The notes under the pieces were generated by a model. That model saw only the letters and a list, made by a program, of their open reading frames with translations, searched no databases and had not been told where the DNA came from. A DNA stretch of 64,000 bases, from assembly GCF_000427405.1 (NCBI RefSeq), contig NZ_KE386491.1:4473812-4537811 (forward strand). Direction: 5' to 3'. The stretch's first letter is position 1, and every line of letters begins with the position of its first letter. Of the stretch, positions 48,267-57,439 are shown piece by piece. The position numbers and the translations under genes are program-made. The DNA comes from Flectobacillus major DSM 103. GTDB lineage: Bacteria > Bacteroidota > Bacteroidia > Cytophagales > Spirosomataceae.

Positions 48267-48803
48267 ATGAAGCGCATCATAGTTACGGCATTATTTGCTG
48301 GGCTTTTGAGCACATCGTGTACTCGGGAAATAGTTTCTGTTAAGGCGAATAAAGATTTTCTTGAAAAACATGAAGATTATCGAACATTTACAGTAGTTCA
48401 AAACACTTCTTCTGTGGCTACATTGCCCAATGCTTCAATGATTGAAGATGAAATAGAAAAGCAAATGAAGCTAAGAGGTTATATAGAATCTACCCAAAAT
48501 GCAGATGTTTTGATAGCCTACTCAGTGTTCGATAAGAATATCAAACTACCAGAAGTTACAAAAGTGTACAATGGTTTGTTGCAATCAGCAGAAAGTTCAG
48601 AACTGCATCGTCGAAAGCTTAGAAATGGAATTATTATTATTAATTTAATTGACCAAAATACACAAAAAACCTTTTGGACAGGCTATGCCTCGGAGGTTTT
48701 TAAAGGCAGAAAATTAGAGGATAAAACCTTAAAAAATATTACCAGAGCAATTTTTAACAATTATACCGTAAGGGCTCATCAATATGTGGCTTTACGTAAT
48801 TAG
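48267..48803 (+). CDS. DUF4136-domain lipoprotein
   Basis: 178 residues. Signal peptide with a lipobox (GLLSTSC). The mature protein matches the DUF4136 pattern: KHEDYRTFTVVQN near the start, IEDEIEKQMKLRGYIES, then ADVLIAYSVFDK, and GIIIINLIDQNTQKTFWTGYASEVFKG. This family is common in Bacteroidota and Proteobacteria as envelope lipoproteins of unknown function. It is monocistronic with its own box and a clear terminator. Confidence 0.88.
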   Translation: MKRIIVTALFAGLLSTSCTREIVSVKANKDFLEKHEDYRTFTVVQNTSSVATLPNASMIEDEIEKQMKLRGYIESTQNADVLIAYSVFDKNIKLPEVTKVYNGLLQSAESSELHRRKLRNGIIIINLIDQNTQKTFWTGYASEVFKGRKLEDKTLKNITRAIFNNYTVRAHQYVALRN

Positions 48804-48858
48804 TACCAGTTTTTACTCAACTAAATCTCGCATAACTATTTAACTTTGAAGCTCTGAT

Positions 48859-48887
48859 AACCCCAACCATCCGTTGGGGTTTTTTTT
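48859..48887 (+). terminator. Terminator of the DUF4136 gene
   Basis: AACCCCAAC / GTTGGGGTT stem with a 5-base loop, followed by T7; lies 6 bases before the convergent GSCFA stop. Confidence 0.9.
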
Positions 48888-48892
48888 GGCAT

Positions 48893-49855
48893 TTATAATA
48901 GCTGTTTTTCTACCATGTATTTCTCCAAAGAAATATCTACCAAATGACTTATCGAGTTAAGTTCATCAAGAAGATTTTTAAGAAATTTTTGATGAGCCTC
49001 AGACTGGCTATTGAAAGGCTTATGAGCTAAAGCTCGCTGAATTTGCTGCCATTTTGGTACAAATTTGTGAAGCTCTTCATTGAAATAAACCTTCGCAAAC
49101 TGCTCAAAAATATACTGCTCAGCTACTTCATTAGGATGAATCATATCGGCTTTATAAAAACGATAATCACGCAAATCGTCCATCATTATTTCGTAAGAAG
49201 GGAAATATTCAACATTAGGGTAGTCGGTACTCAAGTAATGACAGGCTGTTCGGAGGATAGATTTTGATAGTTGATTTTCGGGAATACCGTCTTTGGTATG
49301 TCGAACAGGCGACACCGTAATGATAATCTTTAGATCAGGATTGATAGCCAATAACTGTTGGTTAAGCTCGGCAAAACCTTTACAGATACTCTTGACACTA
49401 AGGAGGTCTTTTTCAAATAATGAGGCTGGCATTTTGTGGCAGTTGGCCACATACGTCGGGTATGTCAACATTTTGTAAACAAACGATGTACCAAAAGTAA
49501 TCAACAGGTAGTCGTACTGAGCTAAGGATTGATGGCTCAAAAAAGTATTTAGTTGGGTGCGTAGTTCTTCTTGTGTAGAACCAAAAAACTGCGAATGAAA
49601 GTCATAATGAAACCAAGTTTGCGAATGCTGGACAAATAACCGCTCGTCGGCCTGTGTGTATTGCTTATTGAGTAATTTGAAAATAGACATAGGATTGAAC
49701 AAAGTACCAAAAGGATTGACCTGTGTCTGTATTTTGTAATGGCTCAATTGATTTCCAACGACTTCGGCAAAACACGAGCCGATTGTTAGCACACGCGACT
49801 GCAATGAAAGTTGATTGGCCGATTTCTTGAGCTTGATATTGGTTCTGAATTCCAT
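48893..49855 (-). CDS. GSCFA-domain protein
   Basis: 320 residues, no signal peptide. The signature TIGSCFAEVVGNQLSHYK names the family (PF08885), which has an SGNH-hydrolase-like fold; the block GSCFA carries the possible catalytic Ser. Other blocks are LLITFGTSFVYKML, IIITVSPVRHTKDG and YRFYKADMIHPNEVAEQYIF, where D-x-I-H-P corresponds to the Asp-His pair of SGNH enzymes. Function is unknown, possibly acyl-ester cleavage. It is divergent from the B12 operon. Confidence 0.92.
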   Translation of the reverse strand: MEFRTNIKLKKSANQLSLQSRVLTIGSCFAEVVGNQLSHYKIQTQVNPFGTLFNPMSIFKLLNKQYTQADERLFVQHSQTWFHYDFHSQFFGSTQEELRTQLNTFLSHQSLAQYDYLLITFGTSFVYKMLTYPTYVANCHKMPASLFEKDLLSVKSICKGFAELNQQLLAINPDLKIIITVSPVRHTKDGIPENQLSKSILRTACHYLSTDYPNVEYFPSYEIMMDDLRDYRFYKADMIHPNEVAEQYIFEQFAKVYFNEELHKFVPKWQQIQRALAHKPFNSQSEAHQKFLKNLLDELNSISHLVDISLEKYMVEKQLL

Positions 49856-49878
49856 GATTGTGTTTGATAATTGAGCTA

Positions 49879-49886
49879 CAAATATA
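49879..49886 (-). promoter_or_regulatory. -7 box of the GSCFA gene
   Basis: On the minus strand TATATTTG, exact TAnnTTTG, 23 bases before the start codon; no good -33. Confidence 0.45.
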
Positions 49887-49922
49887 GATACTTAGCAAAT
49901 AGACCTGCATGGATGTTAGTGT

Positions 49923-49948
49923 TTGCTTATTCAAATTAATTACCTTTG
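49923..49948 (+). promoter_or_regulatory. Promoter of the B12-riboswitch operon
   Basis: TTG (49923-49925) and TACCTTTG (49941-49948), spacing 15. The -7 box is exact and ends about 10 bases before the riboswitch begins, as expected for its transcript start. Confidence 0.65.
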
Positions 49949-49958
49949 TATTAGATTA

Positions 49959-50137
49959 AGGTGCTTTATGCTTCATTGCTACGAAGTTTCAAAGCTTAAT
50001 AGGGAATTAGGTGCAAAACCTGGACTGTCCCCGCAACTGTAAGTTTCATACAAAAGTCGAATTCATTCCTCATTGCCACTGCCAAATTTGTAGGCGGGAA
50101 GGCTGGAAATCGATGAAATAAGTCAGGAGACCTACCT
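49959..50137 (+). ncRNA. Cobalamin (adenosyl/methyl-B12) riboswitch
   Basis: The conserved cobalamin aptamer elements appear in order: AGGGAATTAGGTGCAAAACC, then TGGACTGTCCCCGCAACTGT, GCCACTG, GGGAAGGC, and the B12 box AAGTCAGGAGACCTACC at about 50120-50136, pairing with the 5' part near GGTGC at 49959. It precedes a BtuB-like receptor gene by 147 bases. High B12 should lower expression of the operon at 50284-53807. The expression platform lies in the spacer; a short GAGCG/CGCTT hairpin there is possible but weak. Confidence 0.95.
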
Positions 50138-50283
50138 TGGTCTATTCTTGGGATGATTTACGGTGGATGAATCCTGTCCGAGCGTTCGCTTTTCTTTTCA
50201 TTTTTCACAAAATACTTTTGTTTCTGGAGTATACCTATGTATTAATTCCAACAAAAACATGTGAAAAGCAATATAATCATTCA

Positions 50284-52257
50284 ATGTTTAAATTTTTAGG
50301 TGTTCTTTCTTGTATTTTTTGTTTTGTATCGGCAGCAATAGCCCAAGAACAAGCCAATCAAAACCTCGACGAAGTAATAGTTACAGCCAATAAGGTATCT
50401 CAAAAACAGATACAAACAGGGAAGGTATTGACAGTAATTAGTAAGGAGATATTGGAAAGAAATAGCGGTAAAACCCTCACCGAATTACTTAATCAGCAAG
50501 GGGGCTTGCAGGTGGTTGGCTCGCAGCAGAGCTTGGGTTCAAATCAAGAAATTAGCATACGAGGAATGAGTAATGGGTATGCTCTTGTTTTGATAGATGG
50601 CGTACCCCTCAACGACCCTTCGACTATTGGCAACTATTTTGATTTGAATTTGGTATCAATCGACCAAATAGAGCGAATCGAAATCCTAAAAGGAGGGCAG
50701 TCTACTTTGTATGGCTCGGATGCTGTGGCGGGGGTAGTCAATATTATTCGCAAAAAAAATACCGATAAAAGTTATGCCGTTGGGGCTAATCTGACAGCAG
50801 GGAGTTTTGGAACTTGGAAAGGGGCTTTGAGTATCGACGGTGCATTGTCAAAAAAACTAGATTATTCGGTCAACTATACCAAGTTATATTCAAAGGGATT
50901 TTCGCAAGCTTCTACCAAAACGGGCGAAAATACCAATGAAAAAGATAGCTTTAATCAGGATGCTTTTAGGGTACAGTCTAATCAAAAATGGACAGAACAA
51001 TTTAGCTCAAAAATATATTATACCCATGAAACCTATCGTGCCGACATCGACAATGGGTCATTTAGCGACGACAAAGATTTTGTGGCCACCAGCAAAAGTG
51101 ACCAGTTAGGAATTGGAGCTATTTATGCTTTAAAATCCCTAACATGGTATTTTAATACACATCTCAATACCATCAAAAGAAGCTATATCAACGACTCTAG
51201 CTTTGTAGCTCCCGATGCTTTTGACAAATATTCGAAAAGTATTTACCAAGCCAAAACCAATTTTTTTGAATTATATACCTCGTTGAACCTCACGAAAAAA
51301 GCCAATTTGTTGATTGGTACAGATTACCGCCGACAAAATATGAATGAAAGCTATTTTTCGGTAAGTGAATATGGGCCTTACCAGCAACCCGAACTATCTG
51401 ATGATTTGGCTAAAATCAATATCTGGAGTGCCTATTCGTCGTTATCACTAACCCAATTAGGGATTTTTGGGGCCGAAATAGGAGGGCGTTATAACAAACA
51501 TTCATTGTATGGTACTAATTTTACCTATACTATCAATCCATATATTCTACTAAATCAGCAAGTAAAAGTACTAACCAATATTTCGTCGAGCTTCAAAGCT
51601 CCAACGCTTTACCAACTGTATTCTCCTTATGGTAACTTGGATTTAAAACCCGAAAAGTCGACAACATTGGAAGCTGGTGTACAGCTATTTAGCAAAGACC
51701 AAAAAAGTTATATCAGAGCGGTTTATTTTAATACCAAAGTAAACGATGTGATTATTTTTCAATCTATCAATGTTGACCCTTATGGACAGTATATTAATTT
51801 TAATCAACAATCGAGCCGTGGCTTAGAATTAGATGCCAAGGCACAATGGCGAAAATGGAGCTTGTCGGCCAATTATACACATCAAATAGGCGAATTAACA
51901 ACTCGATTGGCTTCGGGCAAAGATACAACATACCAAAACCTAATTCGTAGACCCAACAATGCAATGAATATTGTGTTGGGGCATCAGCTTTCTTCTAAGT
52001 TAGTTATCAACGCTACGGTTCGAATGATTGGCAAACGAAAAGATAACTATTATGACAACGATGTATTTAAGGTTGTGAGCCTAGATTTGAAAGCCTACCA
52101 TCTACTCGACCTTTATGCCGAATATAAATTTGATAAAAATTGGAAAATCTTTGCCGATGTCAGAAATGTATTTGACACAAGCTTTGTAGAAGTTACAGGC
52201 TACCAATCCCGAAAATTCAATGCTACAGTAGGGCTGAGTATCAACCTGAGTAAATGA
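50284..52257 (+). CDS. BtuB-like TonB-dependent cobalamin receptor
   Basis: 657 residues from ATG 50284; the open frame begins at 50137 inside the riboswitch region, and the internal start gives a proper signal peptide (MFKFLGVLSCIFCFVSAAIAQ). Next come a TonB box-like region (LDEVIVTANKV), the plug (EISIRGMSNGYALVLIDGVPLNDPSTIG, then STLYGSDAVAGVVNII), and a barrel ending ATVGLSINLSK. Position under a B12 riboswitch makes uptake of cobalamin or a corrinoid the likely job. TonB energises it from the inner membrane. Confidence 0.93.
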   Translation: MFKFLGVLSCIFCFVSAAIAQEQANQNLDEVIVTANKVSQKQIQTGKVLTVISKEILERNSGKTLTELLNQQGGLQVVGSQQSLGSNQEISIRGMSNGYALVLIDGVPLNDPSTIGNYFDLNLVSIDQIERIEILKGGQSTLYGSDAVAGVVNIIRKKNTDKSYAVGANLTAGSFGTWKGALSIDGALSKKLDYSVNYTKLYSKGFSQASTKTGENTNEKDSFNQDAFRVQSNQKWTEQFSSKIYYTHETYRADIDNGSFSDDKDFVATSKSDQLGIGAIYALKSLTWYFNTHLNTIKRSYINDSSFVAPDAFDKYSKSIYQAKTNFFELYTSLNLTKKANLLIGTDYRRQNMNESYFSVSEYGPYQQPELSDDLAKINIWSAYSSLSLTQLGIFGAEIGGRYNKHSLYGTNFTYTINPYILLNQQVKVLTNISSSFKAPTLYQLYSPYGNLDLKPEKSTTLEAGVQLFSKDQKSYIRAVYFNTKVNDVIIFQSINVDPYGQYINFNQQSSRGLELDAKAQWRKWSLSANYTHQIGELTTRLASGKDTTYQNLIRRPNNAMNIVLGHQLSSKLVINATVRMIGKRKDNYYDNDVFKVVSLDLKAYHLLDLYAEYKFDKNWKIFADVRNVFDTSFVEVTGYQSRKFNATVGLSINLSK

Positions 52258-52425
52258 GTGGGTTGATTGAACGTCAAATCGATATGATACAGAAAAGAGT
52301 GTGTAGATTATGAATACTTGCCAATTCTTATTAAACTTGTTTTATAAATATTATAGATAGTGAGTCTTTAAAATCAAAAATATGCCTTGCTATCTACATA
52401 CTTACTTGTTAATAAAAATATTAGT

Positions 52426-53079
52426 ATGATGAATTTAATATGTTCTTGGTCGGGTGGAAAAGACTCGTGCTTTGCCCTAATGCAAATGCCCACCAAGCCA
52501 AAGGTATTGCTCAATACACTCAATGAACGAGGCGACAGGTCTAGATCGCATGGGTTATCTAAAGAAATACTAATGGCTCAGGCAAGAGCAATCGGATGTG
52601 ATATAGCCTTTATCGAAACAACTTGGGACGAATACACAGCCAAGTATATCCATCAGTTACAGCAACTTACCAAACAATATAATTTGACCGATGCTGTTTT
52701 TGGCGATATTGACTTGGAGTCCCATAGAGCTTGGGAAGAAATGGTTTGTAATGAAGCCAATATTCAGGGCCACTTGCCACTATGGCAACAAGACCGTAAA
52801 GAATTGGTATTTAAAATGATAGATTCGGGGCTAAAAGCCATTATTGTTTCTTGTAATGCCCAATTGGGATCTTGCTTTTTGGGAAAAACTCTTAACGAAC
52901 AAACCCTGCTCGAACTAGAAAGAAAAGGAGTAGATGTTTGTGGCGAAAATGGCGAGTTTCATACCCTTGTGTTAGACTGTCCATTATTTCAGCAAACCAT
53001 AAACGTAGAGCCCGTAAAACTACTTAGTCATAACAATTATCACTTTTTAGAGTTACAACTGTTAGATGGATACAACTAA
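52426..53079 (+). CDS. PP-loop ATPase (Dph6/ATP-pyrophosphatase-like) in the B12 operon
   Basis: 217 residues. The PP-loop motif SWSGGKDSCFAL near the N-terminus binds ATP; AVFGDIDLESHRAWEE, then GENGEFHTLVLDCP are the conserved blocks of the COG2102/diphthine-ammonia-ligase family. Bacteria have no diphthamide, so this copy must have another role. Homologues are repeatedly found with cobalamin riboswitch operons in Bacteroidota by my recollection, so a role in corrinoid salvage is plausible but unproven. The frame opens at 52387; ATG 52426 is the preferred start. The next gene overlaps it by 14 bases. Confidence 0.88.
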   Translation: MMNLICSWSGGKDSCFALMQMPTKPKVLLNTLNERGDRSRSHGLSKEILMAQARAIGCDIAFIETTWDEYTAKYIHQLQQLTKQYNLTDAVFGDIDLESHRAWEEMVCNEANIQGHLPLWQQDRKELVFKMIDSGLKAIIVSCNAQLGSCFLGKTLNEQTLLELERKGVDVCGENGEFHTLVLDCPLFQQTINVEPVKLLSHNNYHFLELQLLDGYN

Positions 53080-53275
53080 GCCCAACCAATGCCCACATTG
53101 TCAGCAAGGGCTTGAATGTAAAGTAGATGAAATAGCCTCTTGTGAATGTCAAAAAGTACATCTTAGCTACGAAGAAACCCAGATTATCCGAAAAATTACC
53201 TTAGAACGATACCAAGGGCAATGCTTGTGTAATAATTGTATAGAAAAATTAAAAAGAAATATTTTAACCCTTTGA
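53066..53275 (+). CDS. Cysteine-rich CWC-family protein
   Basis: 69 residues with eight cysteines, mostly in pairs: NQCPHCQQGLECK, ASCECQ, and QCLCNNCIEK. This matches the short cysteine-rich CWC family (PF14375), a putative metal-binding knuckle. It overlaps the PP-loop gene by 14 bases and so is translated from the same mRNA. In the B12 operon it may support cobalamin or metal handling. Translation starts at ATG 53066; no other start fits. Confidence 0.87.
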   Translation: MDTTKPNQCPHCQQGLECKVDEIASCECQKVHLSYEETQIIRKITLERYQGQCLCNNCIEKLKRNILTL

Positions 53276-53288
53276 ATCCCCGAATACC

Positions 53289-53807
53289 ATGTGTTTAAGT
53301 ACAAAATCTTCGTGTGACACCTTTGTGGAGGTAAATCGTACTTTTCCATTAATGATTGGTCTTGAATTTATGCGTCGCCCTGCAAAGCTGAGAGAAGATA
53401 TACTGCTTGAATACGATTGTATTGTGAAGAAATACAAAACATATCACTGGAATTTTGACCTATATTCATTCCGAGAATTTATCCAAAATCCTAGCCATGC
53501 TATTGTTATAACAGATATTCACCAAAAAATTCAGTGGGTCAACAACGGCTTTGTAAGTATGACAGGCTATCAGGCTATAGAAGCTTTAGATAAAACACCC
53601 AAATTTTTGCAAGGAAAAGAAACAAGGCAAGATGTTAGAAACCAAATAAGGCAGAGTATTGCAGCACAAAAAACCTTTTCTGGAGAAATTATCAACTATC
53701 GAAAAAATGGAGAAGCGTATTTGTGTTATGTAACCATCGAGCCGATTTTCAACAGAGATAACCAACTAGTAAATTTTATAGCATTTGAAGAAGCAATTGA
53801 GGTATAG
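53289..53807 (+). CDS. Single-domain PAS protein (LOV-like but without the photo-Cys)
   Basis: 172 residues. An N-terminal helical part (1-60) is followed by one PAS domain: AIVITDIHQKIQWVNNGFVSMTGY, then KTPKFLQGKETRQDVRNQIRQ, and INYRKNGEAYLCYVTIEPIF. The pattern resembles LOV photoreceptors, but the flavin-binding Cys of NCRFLQG is replaced by Pro104 (TPKFLQG), so it is unlikely to be light-sensing through a cysteinyl adduct. There is no output domain. Spacing (13 bases) puts it in the B12 operon. What it senses is unknown. Confidence 0.88.
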   Translation: MCLSTKSSCDTFVEVNRTFPLMIGLEFMRRPAKLREDILLEYDCIVKKYKTYHWNFDLYSFREFIQNPSHAIVITDIHQKIQWVNNGFVSMTGYQAIEALDKTPKFLQGKETRQDVRNQIRQSIAAQKTFSGEIINYRKNGEAYLCYVTIEPIFNRDNQLVNFIAFEEAIEV

Positions 53808-53916
53808 ATAGGTACAATAAGTATTAGTACTTATTTTGTTTTTAAGTAATTATAACTATTTTTGCAACAAGTTAATAATTCATCTCATGCTATCGAATTG
53901 TAAACTTTAACAGAGC

Positions 53917-53955
53917 AAAAGACCGAACGCCCCCTGATACGTTCGGTCTTTTTTT
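53917..53955 (+). terminator. Terminator of the B12 operon
   Basis: 12-bp stem AAAAGACCGAAC (53917-53928) with 53941-53952, 12-base loop, then a T-tract. Lies 110 bases after the PAS stop. Confidence 0.88.
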
Positions 53956-54042
53956 ATATCTAATATATTCAGCAAGTGATAGAAAAAAAAGATTATTGTT
54001 GTAAATTGTAGATTAAATATAGTATCACTTAATTTAACTATA

Positions 54043-54411
54043 ATGAAAAATATAATCTTAATGTTATTGCTCTTTTTAGGCGTTGGCAATATGTTAAAGG
54101 CCCAACAAGTATATGTTAATGGCAAGCCATTGGCTAGTTTACGAGGTATGAATTATATTGCCTTGAAGGCCGAGAAGGCATGGTTAGCTACACGCCTTTC
54201 GGTATTCTTGGATTATGGCCAAGGCGAATCGTCTAGGGAACAGGAAGTAACCGATGCCGACAGAAAGCCTCTGTTTTTTAAAAGTAAAGTAGAAATATTC
54301 AATTTGTTAGATAAAAATGGGTGGGATTTGGTAGATACTTACGAAGAAATTAAGGAAGGAAAAACCTTTATTTTGCATATTTTTCGTAGACGCACACCAT
54401 CTACAAAGTAA
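54043..54411 (+). CDS. Small exported protein, unknown
   Basis: 122 residues. Signal peptide (MKNIILMLLLFLGVGNMLKAQ) then a mature domain of about 100 residues with alternating strands: VYVNGKPLASLRGMNYIALKAE, ATRLSVFLDYGQGESSREQEVTD, and VEIFNLLDKNGWDLVDTYEEI. No cysteine or known catalytic motif is seen. It resembles small secreted proteins common in Cytophagales, but I cannot name the family. It stands between the B12 operon and the GH63-like gene. Confidence 0.7.
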   Translation: MKNIILMLLLFLGVGNMLKAQQVYVNGKPLASLRGMNYIALKAEKAWLATRLSVFLDYGQGESSREQEVTDADRKPLFFKSKVEIFNLLDKNGWDLVDTYEEIKEGKTFILHIFRRRTPSTK

Positions 54412-54632
54412 GTAATTATGCTTAATTGCAAGGAAAAAGAGTAAAGAATTACGCTTTTCCTTCCTTCAATCTATCAAAGGTTGGGGCATTTTTTTTAACT
54501 TTGATCTTCAATGCAATGTTTTGCAAATAGGTTGTGCTGATACCGCAAATGTTTGAAGACTAATCAAATTATGCCATAAAACCACTAGCTTTTTCATAAA
54601 AGAGAGGAGCTGGTATTATCCCTTTTAAAATT

Positions 54633-57305
54633 ATGAGTAAAACAGTAGTAAGTGCAGAAAAACTAAGATTAAAAACACGTTCCGACAACAAAGGATGGAA
54701 AAAATGGGGGCCATATTTGTCTGAACGCCAATGGGGTACAGTACGAGAGGACTATTCGCCAGGGCAAGATGCTTGGAACTGTGTCACACACGACATGGCT
54801 CGCTCAAAAGCATATCGTTGGGGCGAAGAAGGTATTGCGGGTATCTCAGACAACAAATCATATATCTGTTTTGCATTGTCATTTTGGAATCATAACGACC
54901 ACATTCTAAAGGAACGTTTTTTTGGCCTAACAGGCAATGAATCCAATCATGGTGAAGATGTCAAGGAGTTGTATTATTACTTGGACTCAACGCCTACGCA
55001 CTCATATATGAAGATGCTTTATAAGTATCCTCAAACGGCATTTCCTTATGCCAAACTTGTAGAGGAAAGTAGAAAACGTTCAAGGCTAGAACCCGAATAC
55101 GAAATCCTAGATACGGGTGTATTTGACAAAGACGAGTATTTCGATATTTTTGTAGAATATGCCAAATCGGATGAACAAGATATACTCATAAAAGTAACCG
55201 CTCATAATAGAAGCGACAAGCCAGCTCCTATTACTTTGCTTCCAACTATCTGGTTTAGAAATACTTGGTGTTGGGGCTACGACAACTTTAAGTACAAGCC
55301 TATGCTTACGGGTGTGTCGAACAAAGTAATTGAAGTCAACAACAAAAGTGTTGGTCATTATAAATTGTACTGTGAAAAAGCCGATGAATTGCTTTTTTGC
55401 GAAAACGAAACCAACTTTCAACGCCTTCATGGTGTTGCCAACAACACGCCTTATCCCAAAGATGGCATCAACGATTATATCGTTAATAAAAACAAAGCTG
55501 CCATCAATCCCAACAATATTGGTACAAAAGCTGCTGCCCGATACACCAGAGTGGTAAAACCTGGCGAAAGTGTAACTGTGCGTTTGCGTTTATCAGACCA
55601 TTCAAGCTCAGAACCATTTGGAGGTTTTGAAGATACCGTCGAGAAGAGAATCCGTGAAGCCAATCAGTTTTATGATGAACTACAAAAAGATGTAGATGAC
55701 CCTGAATTGAAAATGATTCAGCGTCAGGCTTATGCTGGAATGCTCTGGACAAAACAGTGGTATTATTATAATGTAAACGAGTGGATTGCTGGCGACCCAG
55801 CCATGCCAAAGCCCTCAGAACACCGTAAGTTTGGTCGAAATTCGGGCTGGCGACACATGTACGCAGCCAACATTCTTTCTATGCCCGACAAGTGGGAATA
55901 TCCATGGTTTGCTGCATGGGATTTGGCTTTTCACACAATTCCGTTGGCTCGTCTCGACCCCGATTTTGCCAAAAGACAATTAGCCGTTGTTTTGCGTGAA
56001 TATTATATGCACCCCAATGGCCAAATTCCTGCTTATGAGTGGTCGTTTTCGGATGTAAACCCTCCTGTACACGCTTGGGCTACTTGGAAGGTATATGAAA
56101 TCGATAAAGAAATGAATGGTAAAGGAGATGTAAATTTCCTTGAAAGAATTTTCCATAAATTATTACTCAACTTTACATGGTGGGTTAATCTCAAGGACGA
56201 AGGCGGAAATAATATCTTTGGTGGAGGTTTCCTTGGTATGGATAATATCGGGGTTTTTGACCGTTCGTCAACATTGCCAACAGGAGGGCGTTTGGAACAA
56301 GCCGACGGTACAGGCTGGATGGCTATGTATAGCCTCAACATGCTAAGAATTGCCTGCGAAATAGCAGTAGAGCGTCCTGTGTATCAGGATATGGCTTCTA
56401 AGTTTTTTGAACACTTCTTACATATTGCAGGAGCGATGCAGTCGATGGGTGGCTCAGATATTAGCCTTTGGGACGAAGAAGACCAGTTTTATTACGATAT
56501 GCTTCACTTGCCTAACTCGCAAAGTATGTTGTTGAAAATCAGATCGATGGTAGGCTTGATTCCATTGTTTGCTGTTGAGGTTTTGACACCCGAAATGCTG
56601 GAGAAATTACCAGATTTCAAGCGTCGTGTCGACTGGGTATTAACTAACCGCCCCGATTTGGCAGGCTTAATTTCTCGTTGGTATGAGTCGGGTAAAGGCG
56701 AAAACCGTCTTTTGGCGATTCTTAGAGGTCACCGAATGAAGATGATTATGAAAAGGATGTTTGATGAAAATGAATTTTTATCAGAACATGGTGTTCGTTC
56801 TTTGTCGAAATTCCACTTAGATAATCCATACCAATTTAGGGTTCATAACGAAGTCCTTCGAGTAGACTATACCCCAGCCGAATCAACAGGAAGTATGTTT
56901 GGGGGTAACTCCAACTGGCGAGGGCCTATCTGGATGCCAATGAATTTCCTATTGATTGACTCCCTGTTGAAGTTTCAATCATACTATGGCAACGACTACG
57001 AGGTAGAGTATCCAACCAACTCGGGTAATATGGTGAGTATCAAACATGCCGCTTTGAGCTTGGCCGACAGACTCATCAGAATATTTAGAGAAGATGAAAA
57101 CGGTCGTCGTCCGATGTACGAAAAATATGAAAAGATGCAAACCGACCCTCACTTCAAGGATTTACTATTATTTTATGAATACTTCCATGGCGACAACGGT
57201 AAAGGCTTAGGAGCAGCCCACCAAACAGGTTGGACAGGTCTAGTAGCTGAACTAATACTATCGGTAACAGTTGCTTCCAAATCGGAAATAAAAGAAGTGA
57301 TATAA
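54633..57305 (+). CDS. Glucosidase-like protein, GH63/MGH1 family
   Basis: 890 residues without a signal peptide, so probably cytoplasmic. The N-terminal about 330 residues are beta-rich (ERQWGTVREDYSPGQDAWNCVTHDMARSKAYRWGEEG), and the C-terminal (alpha/alpha)6 barrel has the GH63/mannosylglycerate-hydrolase-type blocks WAAWDLAFHTIPLARLDP, GQIPAYEWSFSDVNPPVHAWA and WRGPIWMPMNFLLIDSLLKF with Asp/Glu candidates for acid and base. It probably hydrolyses an alpha-glucoside or a compatible-solute glycoside. It is monocistronic and is closed by a long perfect hairpin. Confidence 0.9.
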   Translation: MSKTVVSAEKLRLKTRSDNKGWKKWGPYLSERQWGTVREDYSPGQDAWNCVTHDMARSKAYRWGEEGIAGISDNKSYICFALSFWNHNDHILKERFFGLTGNESNHGEDVKELYYYLDSTPTHSYMKMLYKYPQTAFPYAKLVEESRKRSRLEPEYEILDTGVFDKDEYFDIFVEYAKSDEQDILIKVTAHNRSDKPAPITLLPTIWFRNTWCWGYDNFKYKPMLTGVSNKVIEVNNKSVGHYKLYCEKADELLFCENETNFQRLHGVANNTPYPKDGINDYIVNKNKAAINPNNIGTKAAARYTRVVKPGESVTVRLRLSDHSSSEPFGGFEDTVEKRIREANQFYDELQKDVDDPELKMIQRQAYAGMLWTKQWYYYNVNEWIAGDPAMPKPSEHRKFGRNSGWRHMYAANILSMPDKWEYPWFAAWDLAFHTIPLARLDPDFAKRQLAVVLREYYMHPNGQIPAYEWSFSDVNPPVHAWATWKVYEIDKEMNGKGDVNFLERIFHKLLLNFTWWVNLKDEGGNNIFGGGFLGMDNIGVFDRSSTLPTGGRLEQADGTGWMAMYSLNMLRIACEIAVERPVYQDMASKFFEHFLHIAGAMQSMGGSDISLWDEEDQFYYDMLHLPNSQSMLLKIRSMVGLIPLFAVEVLTPEMLEKLPDFKRRVDWVLTNRPDLAGLISRWYESGKGENRLLAILRGHRMKMIMKRMFDENEFLSEHGVRSLSKFHLDNPYQFRVHNEVLRVDYTPAESTGSMFGGNSNWRGPIWMPMNFLLIDSLLKFQSYYGNDYEVEYPTNSGNMVSIKHAALSLADRLIRIFREDENGRRPMYEKYEKMQTDPHFKDLLLFYEYFHGDNGKGLGAAHQTGWTGLVAELILSVTVASKSEIKEVI

Positions 57306-57306
57306 T

Positions 57307-57360
57307 ATAACTAACAAAAAACGTCGATGATAAATGTCATCGACGTTTTTTGTTAGTTAT
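57307..57360. terminator. Perfect 24-bp hairpin after the GH63 gene
   Basis: Arms 57307-57330 and 57337-57360 with a 6-base loop TAAATG; core AACGTCGATGA, AT-rich feet. Strong terminator for the glucosidase and a clean boundary for the AT-rich operon downstream. Confidence 0.92.
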
Positions 57361-57407
57361 GAATTAGTAATGCTTTTGGGTAAGTAGACAAATGTTAAAA
57401 GAGTAGG

Positions 57408-57415
57408 TATATTTG
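57408..57415 (+). promoter_or_regulatory. -7 box of the ATPase/TOPRIM/DUF262 operon
   Basis: TATATTTG, exact TAnnTTTG match, 24 bases before the ATG of the first gene; no TTG at standard distance is seen. It follows the hairpin at 57307-57360, so the operon has its own promoter. Confidence 0.55.
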
Positions 57416-57439
57416 TATTTAAAAATATAATATGAAACA

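Noticed and set aside
50137-50283. Upstream part of the BtuB reading frame as coding
   Set aside because: It overlaps the end of the riboswitch, and the ATG at 50284 gives a normal signal peptide.
53289-53807. PAS protein as a LOV blue-light receptor
   Set aside because: The adduct-forming Cys is Pro here.
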